A DNA stretch of 64,000 nt from Streptomyces sp. SDr-06. Lineage in GTDB: Bacteria; Actinomycetota; Actinomycetes; Streptomycetales; Streptomycetaceae. A program made the position numbers and the translations under genes. The stretch lies in NCBI RefSeq assembly GCF_003324565.1, contig NZ_QOLA01000011.1:1-64000 (forward strand), written 5' to 3'. The notes under the pieces were generated by a model. It searched no databases, was not told the origin of the DNA, and was given only the letters and a program-made list of their open reading frames with translations. Of the stretch, positions 24,015 through 32,194 are shown one piece after another. Numbering within the stretch: position 1 is the stretch's first letter; every line of letters starts with the position of its first letter.

Positions 24015-25415
24015 TCAGCCCCAGGTGATGAGCCGCTTCGGCTGCTCCAGGACCGCCGCCACATCGGCGAGGACTTTCGAGCCGAGCTCGCCGTCGACCA
24101 GGCGGTGGTCGAAGGAGAGCGCGAGCGTGGTGACCTGGCGCGGCTTGACCTTGCCCTTGTGGACCCACGGCTGGAGCTTGATCGCGCCGACCGCGAGGAT
24201 CGCGGACTCGCCCGGGTTGAGGATCGGGGTCCCGGTGTCCACGCCGAACACGCCGACGTTGGTGATGGTCACCGTGCCGCCCGACATCGCCGCGGGCGAC
24301 GTCTTGCCCTCGCGGGCGGTGGCCACCAACTCGCCGAGCGACTCGGCCAGTTGCGGCAGGGTCTTGGCGTGCGCGTCCTTGATGTTCGGGACGATCAGAC
24401 CGCGCGGGGTCGCCGCCGCGATGCCCAGGTTCACATAGTGCTTGAGGACGATCTCCTGGTTCGCCTCGTCCCAGGACGCGTTGACGTCCGGGTTGCGCTT
24501 GATCGCCACAAGGAGCGCCTTGGCGATCAGGAGCAGCGGGTTGACCCGCAGGCCCGCCATGTCCTTGTCCGACTTCAGCTGCTCGACCAGCTTCATCGTC
24601 CGCGTCACGTCGACCGTCACGAACTCCGTGACGTGCGGCGCGGTGAACGCGGAGCCGACCATGGCCTGCGCGGTCGCCTTGCGGACGCCCTTGACGGGAA
24701 TCCGCGTCTCGCGGGCGTCGGCCTGAACGACCGCCGCCGCAGCGGGAGTTGTTTCACGTGAAACAGGGGCGGGCTCGGCCGCCGGGGCCGCCGCCGCGTG
24801 CACGTCCTCGCGGGTGACGATGCCGTCGGGGCCGGTCGGCACCACGGTGGCGAGGTCGATGCCGAGGTCCTTGGCGAGCTTGCGGACCGGCGGCTTGGCG
24901 AGCGGGCGGGCCGGGGCGGGAGCCTGGCCGTTCAGCTCGGTCTGCACGGCGTACAGGGCCTCGGCCGGGGCCTGCTCGGGGACCGAGGCCCCCTTGCGCG
25001 GGCGGCGCTTGGTCGACGCCTCGGAGACGCCGTAGCCGACCAGAACGGGCTGGCGGCCCTTGGGCGCCTCGTCCTCGGCGGGGGCGGCTGCGGGCGCGGG
25101 CGCCGCGGCGGGCGCCTGAGCCGGCGCCGACGGCTCGGGCGCGCTGCCCGGGGCCACGTCGACGGTGATGATGGACGTGCCGACGTCCACCGTCACGCCC
25201 TCTTCGAAGTGGAGCTTGTGCACCACGCCGTCGTAGGGGATGGGGAGTTCGACGGCCGCCTTGGCGGTCTCGACCTCGCACACGACCTGGCCGTCGGTGA
25301 CGGTGTCACCGGGCTGGACGTGCCACTTGAGGATCTCCGCCTCGGTGAGCCCCTCGCCGACGTCCGGCATCTTGAACTCGCGGTAGCGGGCTGCGTTCTC
25401 AGTCATTGTCGTCAC
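24015..25415 (-). CDS. bkdC: Branched-chain 2-oxoacid dehydrogenase E2 (complex 1)
   Basis: 466-residue dihydrolipoyl acyltransferase that transfers branched acyl groups from E1 to CoA. Lipoyl domain (about 10-85) with VCEVETAKAAVELP carrying the lipoylated Lys, Ala/Pro-rich linker, E3-binding domain (about 165-200, PVRKLAKDLGIDLATVVPTG), and a C-terminal catalytic domain ending with the active-site LSFDHRLVDGELG. Start: GTG 25415 is spaced from GAGG better than ATG 25421 or ATG 25406. It begins 11 bp after bkdB. A parS site (24751-24764) is embedded in the linker coding sequence. No E3 gene is nearby. Confidence 0.93.
   Translation of the reverse strand: MTTMTENAARYREFKMPDVGEGLTEAEILKWHVQPGDTVTDGQVVCEVETAKAAVELPIPYDGVVHKLHFEEGVTVDVGTSIITVDVAPGSAPEPSAPAQAPAAAPAPAAAPAEDEAPKGRQPVLVGYGVSEASTKRRPRKGASVPEQAPAEALYAVQTELNGQAPAPARPLAKPPVRKLAKDLGIDLATVVPTGPDGIVTREDVHAAAAPAAEPAPVSRETTPAAAAVVQADARETRIPVKGVRKATAQAMVGSAFTAPHVTEFVTVDVTRTMKLVEQLKSDKDMAGLRVNPLLLIAKALLVAIKRNPDVNASWDEANQEIVLKHYVNLGIAAATPRGLIVPNIKDAHAKTLPQLAESLGELVATAREGKTSPAAMSGGTVTITNVGVFGVDTGTPILNPGESAILAVGAIKLQPWVHKGKVKPRQVTTLALSFDHRLVDGELGSKVLADVAAVLEQPKRLITWG
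24751..24764. promoter_or_regulatory. parS: parS site 1 (inside bkdC)
   Basis: Exact GTTTCACGTGAAAC palindrome, the Streptomyces ParB-binding parS core. It falls in the coding sequence of the E2 linker (residues about 218-222, VSRET), a region tolerant of sequence change. Confidence 0.92.
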
Positions 25416-25426
25416 GACCATTTCCC

Positions 25427-26407
25427 TCAGTACGCCAGCGAGCGGTCGACGGCGTCGAGCACCCGGTCGAGACCCGGCAGGTACTCCTCCTCCAGGCGCG
25501 CCGGCGGGTACGGGGCGTGGTAGCCGCCGACCCGGAGCACCGGGGCCTCCAGGTGGTAGAAGCACCGCTCGGTGATCCGGGCGGCGATCTCCGCTCCGGC
25601 GCCGTAGAAGACCGGCGCCTCGTGGACGACGACCAGGCGGCGGGTCCGCTCGACCGAGGCCTGGACGGCGTCGAAGTCGATCGGGGACATCGACCGCAGG
25701 TCCACGACCTCGATCGACTTGCCCTCCTCCTGGGCGGCCGCGGCGGCCTCCAGGCACACCTTCACCATCGGGCCGTACGCCACCAGCGTCAGGTCGGAAC
25801 CGTCGCGCACGGTACGGGCCTGGTGCAGCGGGCCCGGGATGGCCTCGGTGTCGACCTCGCCCTTGTCCCAGTAGCGGCGCTTGGGCTCGAAGAAGATCAC
25901 CGGGTCGTCGGACTCGATGGCCTGCTGCATCATCCAGTACGCGTCCGACGCGTTGGACGGGCTGACCACCTTGAGGCCCGCCACGTGCGCGAACAGCGCC
26001 TCGGGCGACTCGCTGTGGTGCTCGACCGCGCCGATGCCGCCGCCGTAGGGGATGCGCACGACGACCGGCAGCTTGATCTTGCCGAGCGCGCGGGCGTGCA
26101 TCTTGGCGAGCTGCGTGACGATCTGGTCGTACGCGGGGAAGACGAAGCCGTCGAACTGGATCTCCACGACGGGCCGGTAGCCGCGCAGGGCCAGGCCGAT
26201 CGCGGTGCCGACGATGCCGGACTCGGCGAGCGGGGTGTCGATCACCCGGTCCTCGCCGAAGTCCTTGAACAGGCCGTCGGTGACACGGAAGACGCCGCCG
26301 AGCTTGCCGACGTCCTCGCCCATGATCAGGACCTTGGGGTCGGTCTCCATCGCCTTGCGCAGCGACTCGTTGATCGCCTTGGCGATCGGCAACTTCTGTA
26401 CGGTCAT
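25427..26407 (-). CDS. bkdB: Branched-chain 2-oxoacid dehydrogenase E1 beta (complex 1)
   Basis: 326-residue transketolase-like beta subunit. Motifs include VLIMGEDVGKLGGVFRVTDGL, the TPP-site region PLAESGIVGTAIGLALRGYRPV, and IPYGGGIGAVEHHSES; the C-terminal transketolase domain contains VVVHEAPVFYGAGAEIAARI. It pairs with the alpha subunit in decarboxylating 2-oxo acids of Val, Leu and Ile, giving isobutyryl-, isovaleryl- and 2-methylbutyryl-CoA for branched fatty acids and polyketide starters. The start lies two bases after the alpha stop, so the genes are cotranslated. Confidence 0.94.
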   Translation of the reverse strand: MTVQKLPIAKAINESLRKAMETDPKVLIMGEDVGKLGGVFRVTDGLFKDFGEDRVIDTPLAESGIVGTAIGLALRGYRPVVEIQFDGFVFPAYDQIVTQLAKMHARALGKIKLPVVVRIPYGGGIGAVEHHSESPEALFAHVAGLKVVSPSNASDAYWMMQQAIESDDPVIFFEPKRRYWDKGEVDTEAIPGPLHQARTVRDGSDLTLVAYGPMVKVCLEAAAAAQEEGKSIEVVDLRSMSPIDFDAVQASVERTRRLVVVHEAPVFYGAGAEIAARITERCFYHLEAPVLRVGGYHAPYPPARLEEEYLPGLDRVLDAVDRSLAY

Positions 26408-26409
26408 GG

Positions 26410-27561
26410 CTAGTTGCCCTCCCCATCCACGAACGACGCCTGGTAGGCGGCGAACTGGGCGCGCTCCTCGTCGACCAGCGCGTGGCCGTCGGCGTAGATG
26501 TTCTCGAAGATCGCCATCGGCTCGGGGTCGGGCATGGCACGCACCGCCTCGCGCACCCGCTTGCCCAGCGTCTCCGACTCGCTCTCCAGCTCCTCGAAGA
26601 ACGCGGCGTCCGCGTGGCCCGCGCTCTCCAGGTGGACACGCAGGCGCAGGATCGGGTCCTTGGCCTCCCAGGCCTCGCGCTCCTCGTCGGCCCGGTACTT
26701 CGTCGGGTCGTCGGAGGTGGTGTGCGCACCCATCCGGTACGTGAACGCCTCGACCAGGGTGGGGCCTTCGCCCCGACGGGCCCGCGCCAGGGCGGACTTG
26801 GTCACGGCCAGACAGGCCAGCACGTCGTTGCCGTCGACACGGACGCCGGGAAAGCCGAAGCCCTGGGCGCGCTGGTAGAGCGGCACCCGCATCTGCTTCT
26901 CGGTGGGCTCGGAGATCGCCCACTGGTTGTTCTGGCAGAAGAACACGACCGGGGCGTTGTAGACGGCGGAGAAGGTGAAAGCCTCCGCGACGTCGCCCTG
27001 GCTGGAGGCGCCGTCACCGAAGTAGGCGACCACGGCGCTGTCGGCGCCGTCCTTGGCGATGCCCATCGCGTAACCGGTCGCGTGCAGCGTCTGAGAGCCG
27101 ATGACGATCGTGTACAGGTGGAAATTGTTGCTGTTCGGATCCCAGCCGCCGTGGTTGACGCCACGGAACATGCCGAGCAGATTCGTCGGGTCGACACCGC
27201 GGCACCAGGCGACGCCGTGCTCGCGGTAGGTCGGGAAGACGTAGTCGTCGTCCCGCAGCGCACGCCCGGAGCCGATCTGCGCGGCCTCCTGGCCGAGCAG
27301 CGAGGCCCACAGACCCAGCTCGCCCTGCCGCTGCAGCGCGGTGGCCTCGGCGTCGAAGCGTCGGGTCAGCACCATGTCGCGGTAGAGGCCGCGCAGCTCT
27401 TCCGAGCTCAGGTCGATGTCGTAATCAGGGTGCTCGACCCGCTCGCCCTCGGGCGTCAGCAGCTGTACGAGCTCGGGTTCGGCGGCCTTCTTCGCGCCGG
27501 CGCCGGCGGTGCGCTTGCTGCTGCGTCGCGGTTTGCGCGCGGCAGTGCTCTCCACGGTCAC
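26410..27561 (-). CDS. bkdA: Branched-chain 2-oxoacid dehydrogenase E1 alpha (complex 1)
   Basis: 383-residue TPP-dependent alpha subunit. A basic, Ala-rich N-terminus (1-28, RKPRRSSKRTAGAGAKKAA) precedes the dehydrogenase fold. TPP-binding motif GDGASSQGDVAEAFTFSAVYNAPVVFFCQNN is complete, and the phosphorylation-loop region reads RMGAHTTSDDPTKYR. First gene of the bkdABC operon, transcribed away from the orphan response regulator at 27948. The 386-bp upstream region holds a hairpin element and a palindrome that may control expression. Confidence 0.94.
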   Translation of the reverse strand: MTVESTAARKPRRSSKRTAGAGAKKAAEPELVQLLTPEGERVEHPDYDIDLSSEELRGLYRDMVLTRRFDAEATALQRQGELGLWASLLGQEAAQIGSGRALRDDDYVFPTYREHGVAWCRGVDPTNLLGMFRGVNHGGWDPNSNNFHLYTIVIGSQTLHATGYAMGIAKDGADSAVVAYFGDGASSQGDVAEAFTFSAVYNAPVVFFCQNNQWAISEPTEKQMRVPLYQRAQGFGFPGVRVDGNDVLACLAVTKSALARARRGEGPTLVEAFTYRMGAHTTSDDPTKYRADEEREAWEAKDPILRLRVHLESAGHADAAFFEELESESETLGKRVREAVRAMPDPEPMAIFENIYADGHALVDEERAQFAAYQASFVDGEGN

Positions 27562-27603
27562 GTGCGTGCTCCTCCGTCTGTCCGGCTCCCGGGTTCGCCG
27601 GTG

Positions 27604-27646
27604 AGCCTGGGGGTCCCCCCGGCTCGACCAGAGCTTGGGGGAGGCT
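27604..27646. repeat. Hairpin element in the bkdA upstream region
   Basis: AGCCTGGGGGTCCCCCCGGC through GAGCTTGGGGGAGGCT forms an imperfect hairpin with outer arms AGCC/GGCT. It resembles the 37-base insertion at 10045-10081 (ATGGGGGTCTCCCC to CTTGGGGGAG), suggesting a small dispersed element family. Confidence 0.6.
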
Positions 27647-27779
27647 CGCCTGTCCGTCTCAAGTGCACGGGGGTGTGCGCGCTCGGCCGGGGATCAGGCG
27701 TGACAGGTGCCCCGGCGAGCGCCCTGCCAAAGGCACGTTACCCAGTGCTGCGCATTACTGCGAAACCCCACTTGACCTG

Positions 27780-27808
27780 CGATTTTGCTTGGATTTCCAA
27801 GTAAATCG
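27780..27808. promoter_or_regulatory. AT-rich palindrome between bkdA and the response regulator
   Basis: CTTGGA-TT-TCCAAG (27788-27801) is an inverted repeat with perfect arms, flanked by CGATTT and AAATCG arms one base out of register. It is one of the most AT-rich spots in the window and lies in the divergent promoter region: a candidate operator, possibly for an Lrp/AsnC-type protein. No binding consensus could be matched. Confidence 0.45.
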
Positions 27809-27947
27809 AGAAAGTAGGGAACAGTCGCTGGTCACAGCCTTGCAGGCCGCCGGAACAACGGCACGTTATCCCGGTCGCGCAGGTTCGGGAAGGGGTCACT
27901 TATGGCACTCTCCGGCGTCCTTCGGATGAATGTGTGAGACTGATTCC

Positions 27948-28610
27948 GTGCGCGAAACAGGCAAAATCACCGTATTCCTGCTCGATGACCACGAGGTGGT
28001 CCGTCGCGGCGTCCACGAAATGCTCTCCGTCGAGGACGACATCGAAGTGGTCGGCGAGGCCGGCACCGCGGCCGACGCCCTGGTCCGGATTCCCGCCACC
28101 CGCCCCGACGTCGCCGTGCTCGACGTCCGGCTCCCGGACGGCAGCGGAGTCGAGGTCTGCCGCGAGATCCGTTCGCAGAACGAGGACATCAAGTGCCTGA
28201 TGCTCACCTCGTTCGCGGACGACGAGGCCCTCTTCGACGCGATCATGGCAGGGGCCTCGGGATACGTCCTCAAGGCGATCCGCGGAAGCGAGCTCCTGAC
28301 GGCCGTGCGCGACGTCGCGGCCGGCAAGTCGCTGCTCGACCCGGTGGCCACCGCCCGCGTGCTGGAGCGGCTGCGCGACGGCGGCAAGAGCAAGGGCGAC
28401 GACCGCCTGGCCAACCTCACCGAGCAGGAGCGCAAGATCCTCGACCTGATCGGCGAGGGTCTCACCAACCGCGTGATCGGCGAGCGCCTGCACCTCGCCG
28501 AGAAGACGATCAAGAACTACGTCTCCTCCCTGCTGTCCAAGCTCGGCATGGAGCGCCGCTCCCAGGCCGCCGCGTACGTGGCCCGGATCCAGGCGGAGAA
28601 GAACCACTGA
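27948..28610 (+). CDS. Orphan NarL/DevR-type response regulator
   Basis: 220 residues: receiver domain (about 7-125) with acidic pair DD13-14, phospho-acceptor Asp59 (VAVLDVRLP), conserved Thr/Ser (LMLTSFAD) and Lys (GYVLKAIRG); LuxR HTH at about 150-215 (LTEQERKILDLIGEGLTNRVIGERLHLAEKTIKNYVSSLLSKLGM), very like DevR/DosR proteins. No sensor kinase is adjacent. GTG 27948 is chosen; the open frame reaches 27930 without a better start, and no strong ribosome site is visible. Placed divergently from bkdABC. No dormancy-regulon box was found upstream. Confidence 0.88.
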   Translation: MRETGKITVFLLDDHEVVRRGVHEMLSVEDDIEVVGEAGTAADALVRIPATRPDVAVLDVRLPDGSGVEVCREIRSQNEDIKCLMLTSFADDEALFDAIMAGASGYVLKAIRGSELLTAVRDVAAGKSLLDPVATARVLERLRDGGKSKGDDRLANLTEQERKILDLIGEGLTNRVIGERLHLAEKTIKNYVSSLLSKLGMERRSQAAAYVARIQAEKNH

Positions 28611-28730
28611 GCCCCCGCCGCTGAACCCGCCGGCCACTGGGCCGCCCCGGCCTCATTCGGGACCTACGGCCCGGAGGTGCGGGGCGGCGGGCTCTTACCC
28701 GGGGCGCGGGCGGACCACGAGAGTGGGGGC

Positions 28731-29147
28731 ATGCCCATCGAGGAAGCCCGCGCCATCGAGCTGCTCCGCCGCGTCCCCTACGGCCGGGTGGCGACCAGCA
28801 TGCGAGCCCTGCCCTTCGTCGCCCCCGCCCGGCACGTGGTGGTCGACGGGCGCGTCCTGCTGCGCCTGCACGCGGGTCTCGGGTACCACCACGCCTGCGT
28901 GGGCAGCGTCGTCGCCTACGGGGCGGACAACCTCAGCGCGGGCGAACTCGACGTGTGGTCGGTGCAGTTCACCGGAACCGCCGAGCGCTTCGAGCCGACC
29001 GCACGGGAGCTGGAGCTGTTCGGCGCCGCCCCGCGCGAGGTGGACGGGGAACCCTTCGAGCCCGTGTACATGCGGATCGAACCCCAGTTCGTGACCGTTC
29101 ACTCGCTGGACTACTCCAAAGAGCGACAACTCAAGTACGTTGCGTGA
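28731..29147 (+). CDS. Pyridoxamine 5'-phosphate oxidase-like flavin protein
   Basis: 138 residues with a split-barrel FMN/F420-binding fold: IELLRRVPYGRVATSMRALPFVAPARHVVVDGRVLLRLHAG, VVAYGADNLSAGELDVWSVQFTGTAERF and IRIEPQ-like VYMRIEPQFVTVHSLD. Proteins of this size act on pyridoxal derivatives, haem or F420-linked substrates, and the substrate is not predictable. ATG 28731 follows GTGGGGG. The phosphotransferase gene starts 15 bp later, so the two may be cotranscribed. Confidence 0.82.
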   Translation: MPIEEARAIELLRRVPYGRVATSMRALPFVAPARHVVVDGRVLLRLHAGLGYHHACVGSVVAYGADNLSAGELDVWSVQFTGTAERFEPTARELELFGAAPREVDGEPFEPVYMRIEPQFVTVHSLDYSKERQLKYVA

Positions 29148-29162
29148 TCTAACATCTGAAGA

Positions 29163-30176
29163 GTGCCGCGCTCATCTGCAACTCCACCCGTGGGCGACCT
29201 CCTGCGCCGCTACGCCACCCCGGGTGAGCCCCTCTCCTGCGAACGGGTCGCCCAGGGCCTGCTCAACCGCGGCTACCGGATCGCCACCACCCGCGGCGAC
29301 TACTTCCTCAAGCACCACCTGGACGGCGACCACGAGGCCATCGCCCGCCAGCACCGGGCCACGGAACGCCTCCAGGCCCTCGGCGTGCCCGTCGCGCCGC
29401 CCGTGCCGGACGCCGACGGCGACACCGTCGTGGTGATCGGCGGCCACTGCTACGCGCTGCACCCCTGGGTGCACGGCCGCCACCGCCACGGCGCCCAGCT
29501 CTGCGCCGTGGAGTCCCGCCGGCTCGGCGCGCTGCTCGGCCTCGTCCACACCTGCCTGGCCCAGGTCATGGAGCCCGACGTACCGCAGGCCGAGCACCAC
29601 AGCGCCGACCCCGCCGACACCCTCGCGCTCATCGACGACCTGGTGGCGCGGGCCCGCAGGCACCAGCCCCGCGACGCCTTCGACGAACTCGCCGAACACC
29701 GGCTCCTGGAGCGGCGCGCACTGCTCGGCCTGCACGCCCACCGCCGCCCGGCCGCCCCGGCCACCGGCGCCTGGGTGCACGGCGACTTCCACCCGCTGAA
29801 CCTGCTGTACCGGGGCGAGGGGCGCTCGGCCGAGCCCGCCGCGATCGTCGACTGGGACCGGCTCGGCGTCCAGCCGCGCGCCGAGGAGGCGGTCCGGGCC
29901 GCCGTGATCTTCTTCGTACGCCCCTCGGGCGAGCTGGAGCTGGCGAAGGTACGGGCCTACGCGCGGGCCTACCGACGGGCCGCCGGGGCCGACGCCGAGG
30001 AGCTGGCGGCCGCGGTGCACCGGGTGTGGTGGGAGCGGCTCAACGACTTCTGGATCCTGCGCTGGCGCTACCAGCTGCACGACCGAAGGGCCGACCCGCA
30101 GTTTCCTGCGGCATCGGCCCTTGCGGTCTGGTGGACCCGCGAGTACGAGGCGGTGTGCGAGGCCTTCGCGGGCTGA
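29163..30176 (+). CDS. Aminoglycoside phosphotransferase-like kinase
   Basis: 337 residues of the APH/choline-kinase superfamily. The catalytic loop is VHGDFHPLNLLYRG (Asp base, Asn metal ligand) and the DFG-equivalent is AIVDWDRLGVQPRAEEAVRA; the nucleotide-binding Lys candidate is YFLKHHLDGD. This is the common small-metabolite kinase type; an antibiotic-resistance role cannot be claimed. The GTG start at 29163 has only a weak upstream ribosome site. Confidence 0.85.
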   Translation: MPRSSATPPVGDLLRRYATPGEPLSCERVAQGLLNRGYRIATTRGDYFLKHHLDGDHEAIARQHRATERLQALGVPVAPPVPDADGDTVVVIGGHCYALHPWVHGRHRHGAQLCAVESRRLGALLGLVHTCLAQVMEPDVPQAEHHSADPADTLALIDDLVARARRHQPRDAFDELAEHRLLERRALLGLHAHRRPAAPATGAWVHGDFHPLNLLYRGEGRSAEPAAIVDWDRLGVQPRAEEAVRAAVIFFVRPSGELELAKVRAYARAYRRAAGADAEELAAAVHRVWWERLNDFWILRWRYQLHDRRADPQFPAASALAVWWTREYEAVCEAFAG

Positions 30177-30188
30177 GGCGCCCTCCGG

Positions 30189-31871
30189 TCAGTGCCCGGG
30201 GCTCGCGCTGGAGCCGCCGGGACCGGCGGAGGTGCCGGTGTTGGTGCCGGTCGTGGTCCCCTGGCTGGTGCCCGTGGTGGTGCCCTGGCTGGTGCCGGTG
30301 CTCGTGCCGGTCGAGGTGCCCTGGCTGGTGCCCTTGCTGGTGCCGGTCGAGGTGCCCTCGCTCGTGCCCTGGTCCGTACCCGAGCTCGTTCCCTCGGTGG
30401 TGCCCTCGCTCGTACCCGACGTCGTGCCCTGGTTGGTGCCCGGGGAGTGCGAGGAGTGCGACTTGCTCGGCGACGGGGAGGAGGAGCGCGAGCGGTGCTG
30501 GGAGGGGGACTCGCCATTGCCGTTCGAGCTGCTGCTGCTGTAGGACTGGCCCGAGCTGGTGCCGGGGGTGTCCGGCGTCGACGGGGTGTCCGACTGGGAC
30601 AGGGACGGCGAGACCTTCGGCGTCGGGGAGTTCTTGGTCCCGCCTCCGCCGCCGCCCGAGCCGTTCGCCGCGCTCAGCGCGAAGGCGACACCCGCGGCGA
30701 TCGCGATGATCGCCAGCACCACGAACAGCACGGTCTTGCCGCCGCGGCCGCCGTCCTGCTTGCGGCCGCCGCGGTCGTAGCCGTCGTAACCGCCGTCGTT
30801 CGGGTTCATCGGCGGCAGGATCGGGCCGCCGAACTGCGAGGTCTCCCCGTGCATGGGGTGGCCCATGGCCGTCGTCGCGCCGGTGGTGCCCATCGCCGGG
30901 GTGTGGGCGCCGTCGTGCATCAGCTCGACCGGGCCGGTGTTCCAGGTGCCGGTGTGGCCGCCCTGCGCCTGGAGCATCTGGAGCCCGTACTGGACCAGGC
31001 CGCGCATCTCCTCGGCGGACTGGAAACGGTCGTCCGGGTCCTTGGCGAGAGAACGCATGACCAGGCCGTCCAGCTCCGGCGGCGCCACGTGCGTCACCTG
31101 GGACGGCGGCACCGGCATGTCCTGGACGTGCTGGTAGACCACCGACAACGGTGTCTCACCGATGAACGGGGGCCGCAGCGCGAGGAGTTCGTACAGCAGA
31201 CAGCCCGTGGCATACAGGTCGGAGCGGTGGTCGACGGCCTTGCCGAGCGCCTGCTCGGGCGAGAGGTACTGCGGCGTGCCCATGACCATGCCGGTCTGGG
31301 TCATCGTCGACTGGGCGCCGTGCAGGGCCCGCGCGATGCCGAAGTCCATCACCTTGACCGCGCCCGTGTCCGTGATGATCACGTTGGCGGGCTTGATGTC
31401 GCGGTGCACGATGCCGTGCTGGTGCGAGTAGGCGAGCGCCTCCAGAACCCCGGAGACGATGATCAGCGCCTGCTCCGGCGGCGGGGCGTCGGCGTCCACC
31501 AGGAGGTCGCGGATGGTGCGGCCCTCGACGAGCTCCATCACGATGTACGGGACGGTCTGACCGCCCACGAAATCCTCACCGGAGTCGTACACCGCCACGA
31601 CCGCGTGGTGGTTGAGTCCGGCCACCGACTGTGCTTCACGCGTGAAGCGTGCCTTGGACACCGGGTCCTCGGCGAGATCGGCCCGGAGCAGCTTCACGGC
31701 GACGGTGCGGCCCAGGCGCACGTCCTCGGCGGCGAACACCTCCGCCATGCCACCACGGCCGAGCCGGTGGGTGAGACGGTAGCGGCCGTCGCCGACGAGT
31801 CCGCCGACCCACGACTCGTGGTCCTGCGCATCGGCCATCCCGGCGCCGTTTCCGTCGGGTTCGGGTGCCAT
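30189..31871 (-). CDS. Membrane Ser/Thr protein kinase with GT-rich outer tail
   Basis: 560 residues. Hanks kinase domain (about 30-290): glycine loop LGRGGMAEVF, Lys60, HRDIKPAN with Asp158, DFG176-178, activation segment TMTQTGMVMGTPQYLSPEQ. A juxtamembrane linker leads to one transmembrane helix (about 380-402) and an outer domain without PASTA repeats: a Gly run, a Ser/Pro region, then about 70 residues of (S/T)GT(S/T)xG-type repeats (478-548). Topology is kinase inside, repeat tail outside. It is divergent from a second kinase with a near-identical activation segment. ATG 31871 chosen; ATG at codon 12 is an alternative. Confidence 0.92.
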   Translation of the reverse strand: MAPEPDGNGAGMADAQDHESWVGGLVGDGRYRLTHRLGRGGMAEVFAAEDVRLGRTVAVKLLRADLAEDPVSKARFTREAQSVAGLNHHAVVAVYDSGEDFVGGQTVPYIVMELVEGRTIRDLLVDADAPPPEQALIIVSGVLEALAYSHQHGIVHRDIKPANVIITDTGAVKVMDFGIARALHGAQSTMTQTGMVMGTPQYLSPEQALGKAVDHRSDLYATGCLLYELLALRPPFIGETPLSVVYQHVQDMPVPPSQVTHVAPPELDGLVMRSLAKDPDDRFQSAEEMRGLVQYGLQMLQAQGGHTGTWNTGPVELMHDGAHTPAMGTTGATTAMGHPMHGETSQFGGPILPPMNPNDGGYDGYDRGGRKQDGGRGGKTVLFVVLAIIAIAAGVAFALSAANGSGGGGGGTKNSPTPKVSPSLSQSDTPSTPDTPGTSSGQSYSSSSSNGNGESPSQHRSRSSSPSPSKSHSSHSPGTNQGTTSGTSEGTTEGTSSGTDQGTSEGTSTGTSKGTSQGTSTGTSTGTSQGTTTGTSQGTTTGTNTGTSAGPGGSSASPGH

Positions 31872-32194
31872 CAGTCCTCGCCGTCGTATCTGGCCGCGTC
31901 CGCGGTCTTCCTTACGGTCTTCCGTCGTGCTCTTCCGCTGGTTGTGCAGTAGTGCACGCTACAGCGTTCACGCGGGGCACCGGTCCGGGATGGACCGGCC
32001 ATCCAATCGGTTCCGTGTGTACCCATGCAAATCCCGTACGTTTTCGATGCCGTTCCTGTAACGCTTGCGAGACTCTTCCCGTGCGTACGGTCACGGAACG
32101 GGCACTCGGCTTGACGTGCGTGACCCCTCGGGCAGACTTGGCCTGAAAAATCGAGGATCATCACTGGCCACCGCGCCAAGGGGGATGCACAGTC
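31872..32194. promoter_or_regulatory. Divergent promoter region of the two kinase genes
   Basis: 323 bp with no gene. TTGACG at 32111-32116 is a -35-like hexamer for the rightward kinase, but no good -10 is visible at normal spacing. CCGTTCC (about 32051) and GGAACGG (about 32094) form widely spaced inverted arms. Nothing else recognised. Confidence 0.4.

Noticed and set aside
29163..30176. Antibiotic-resistance phosphotransferase
   Set aside because: Only the general APH fold is visible; no subgroup signature supports a resistance claim.
31633..31648. Perfect palindrome GCTTCACGCGTGAAGC resembling parS
   Set aside because: It has two extra central bases (CGCG against CG) and different outer pairs; it lies in kinase coding sequence and does not match the parS core.
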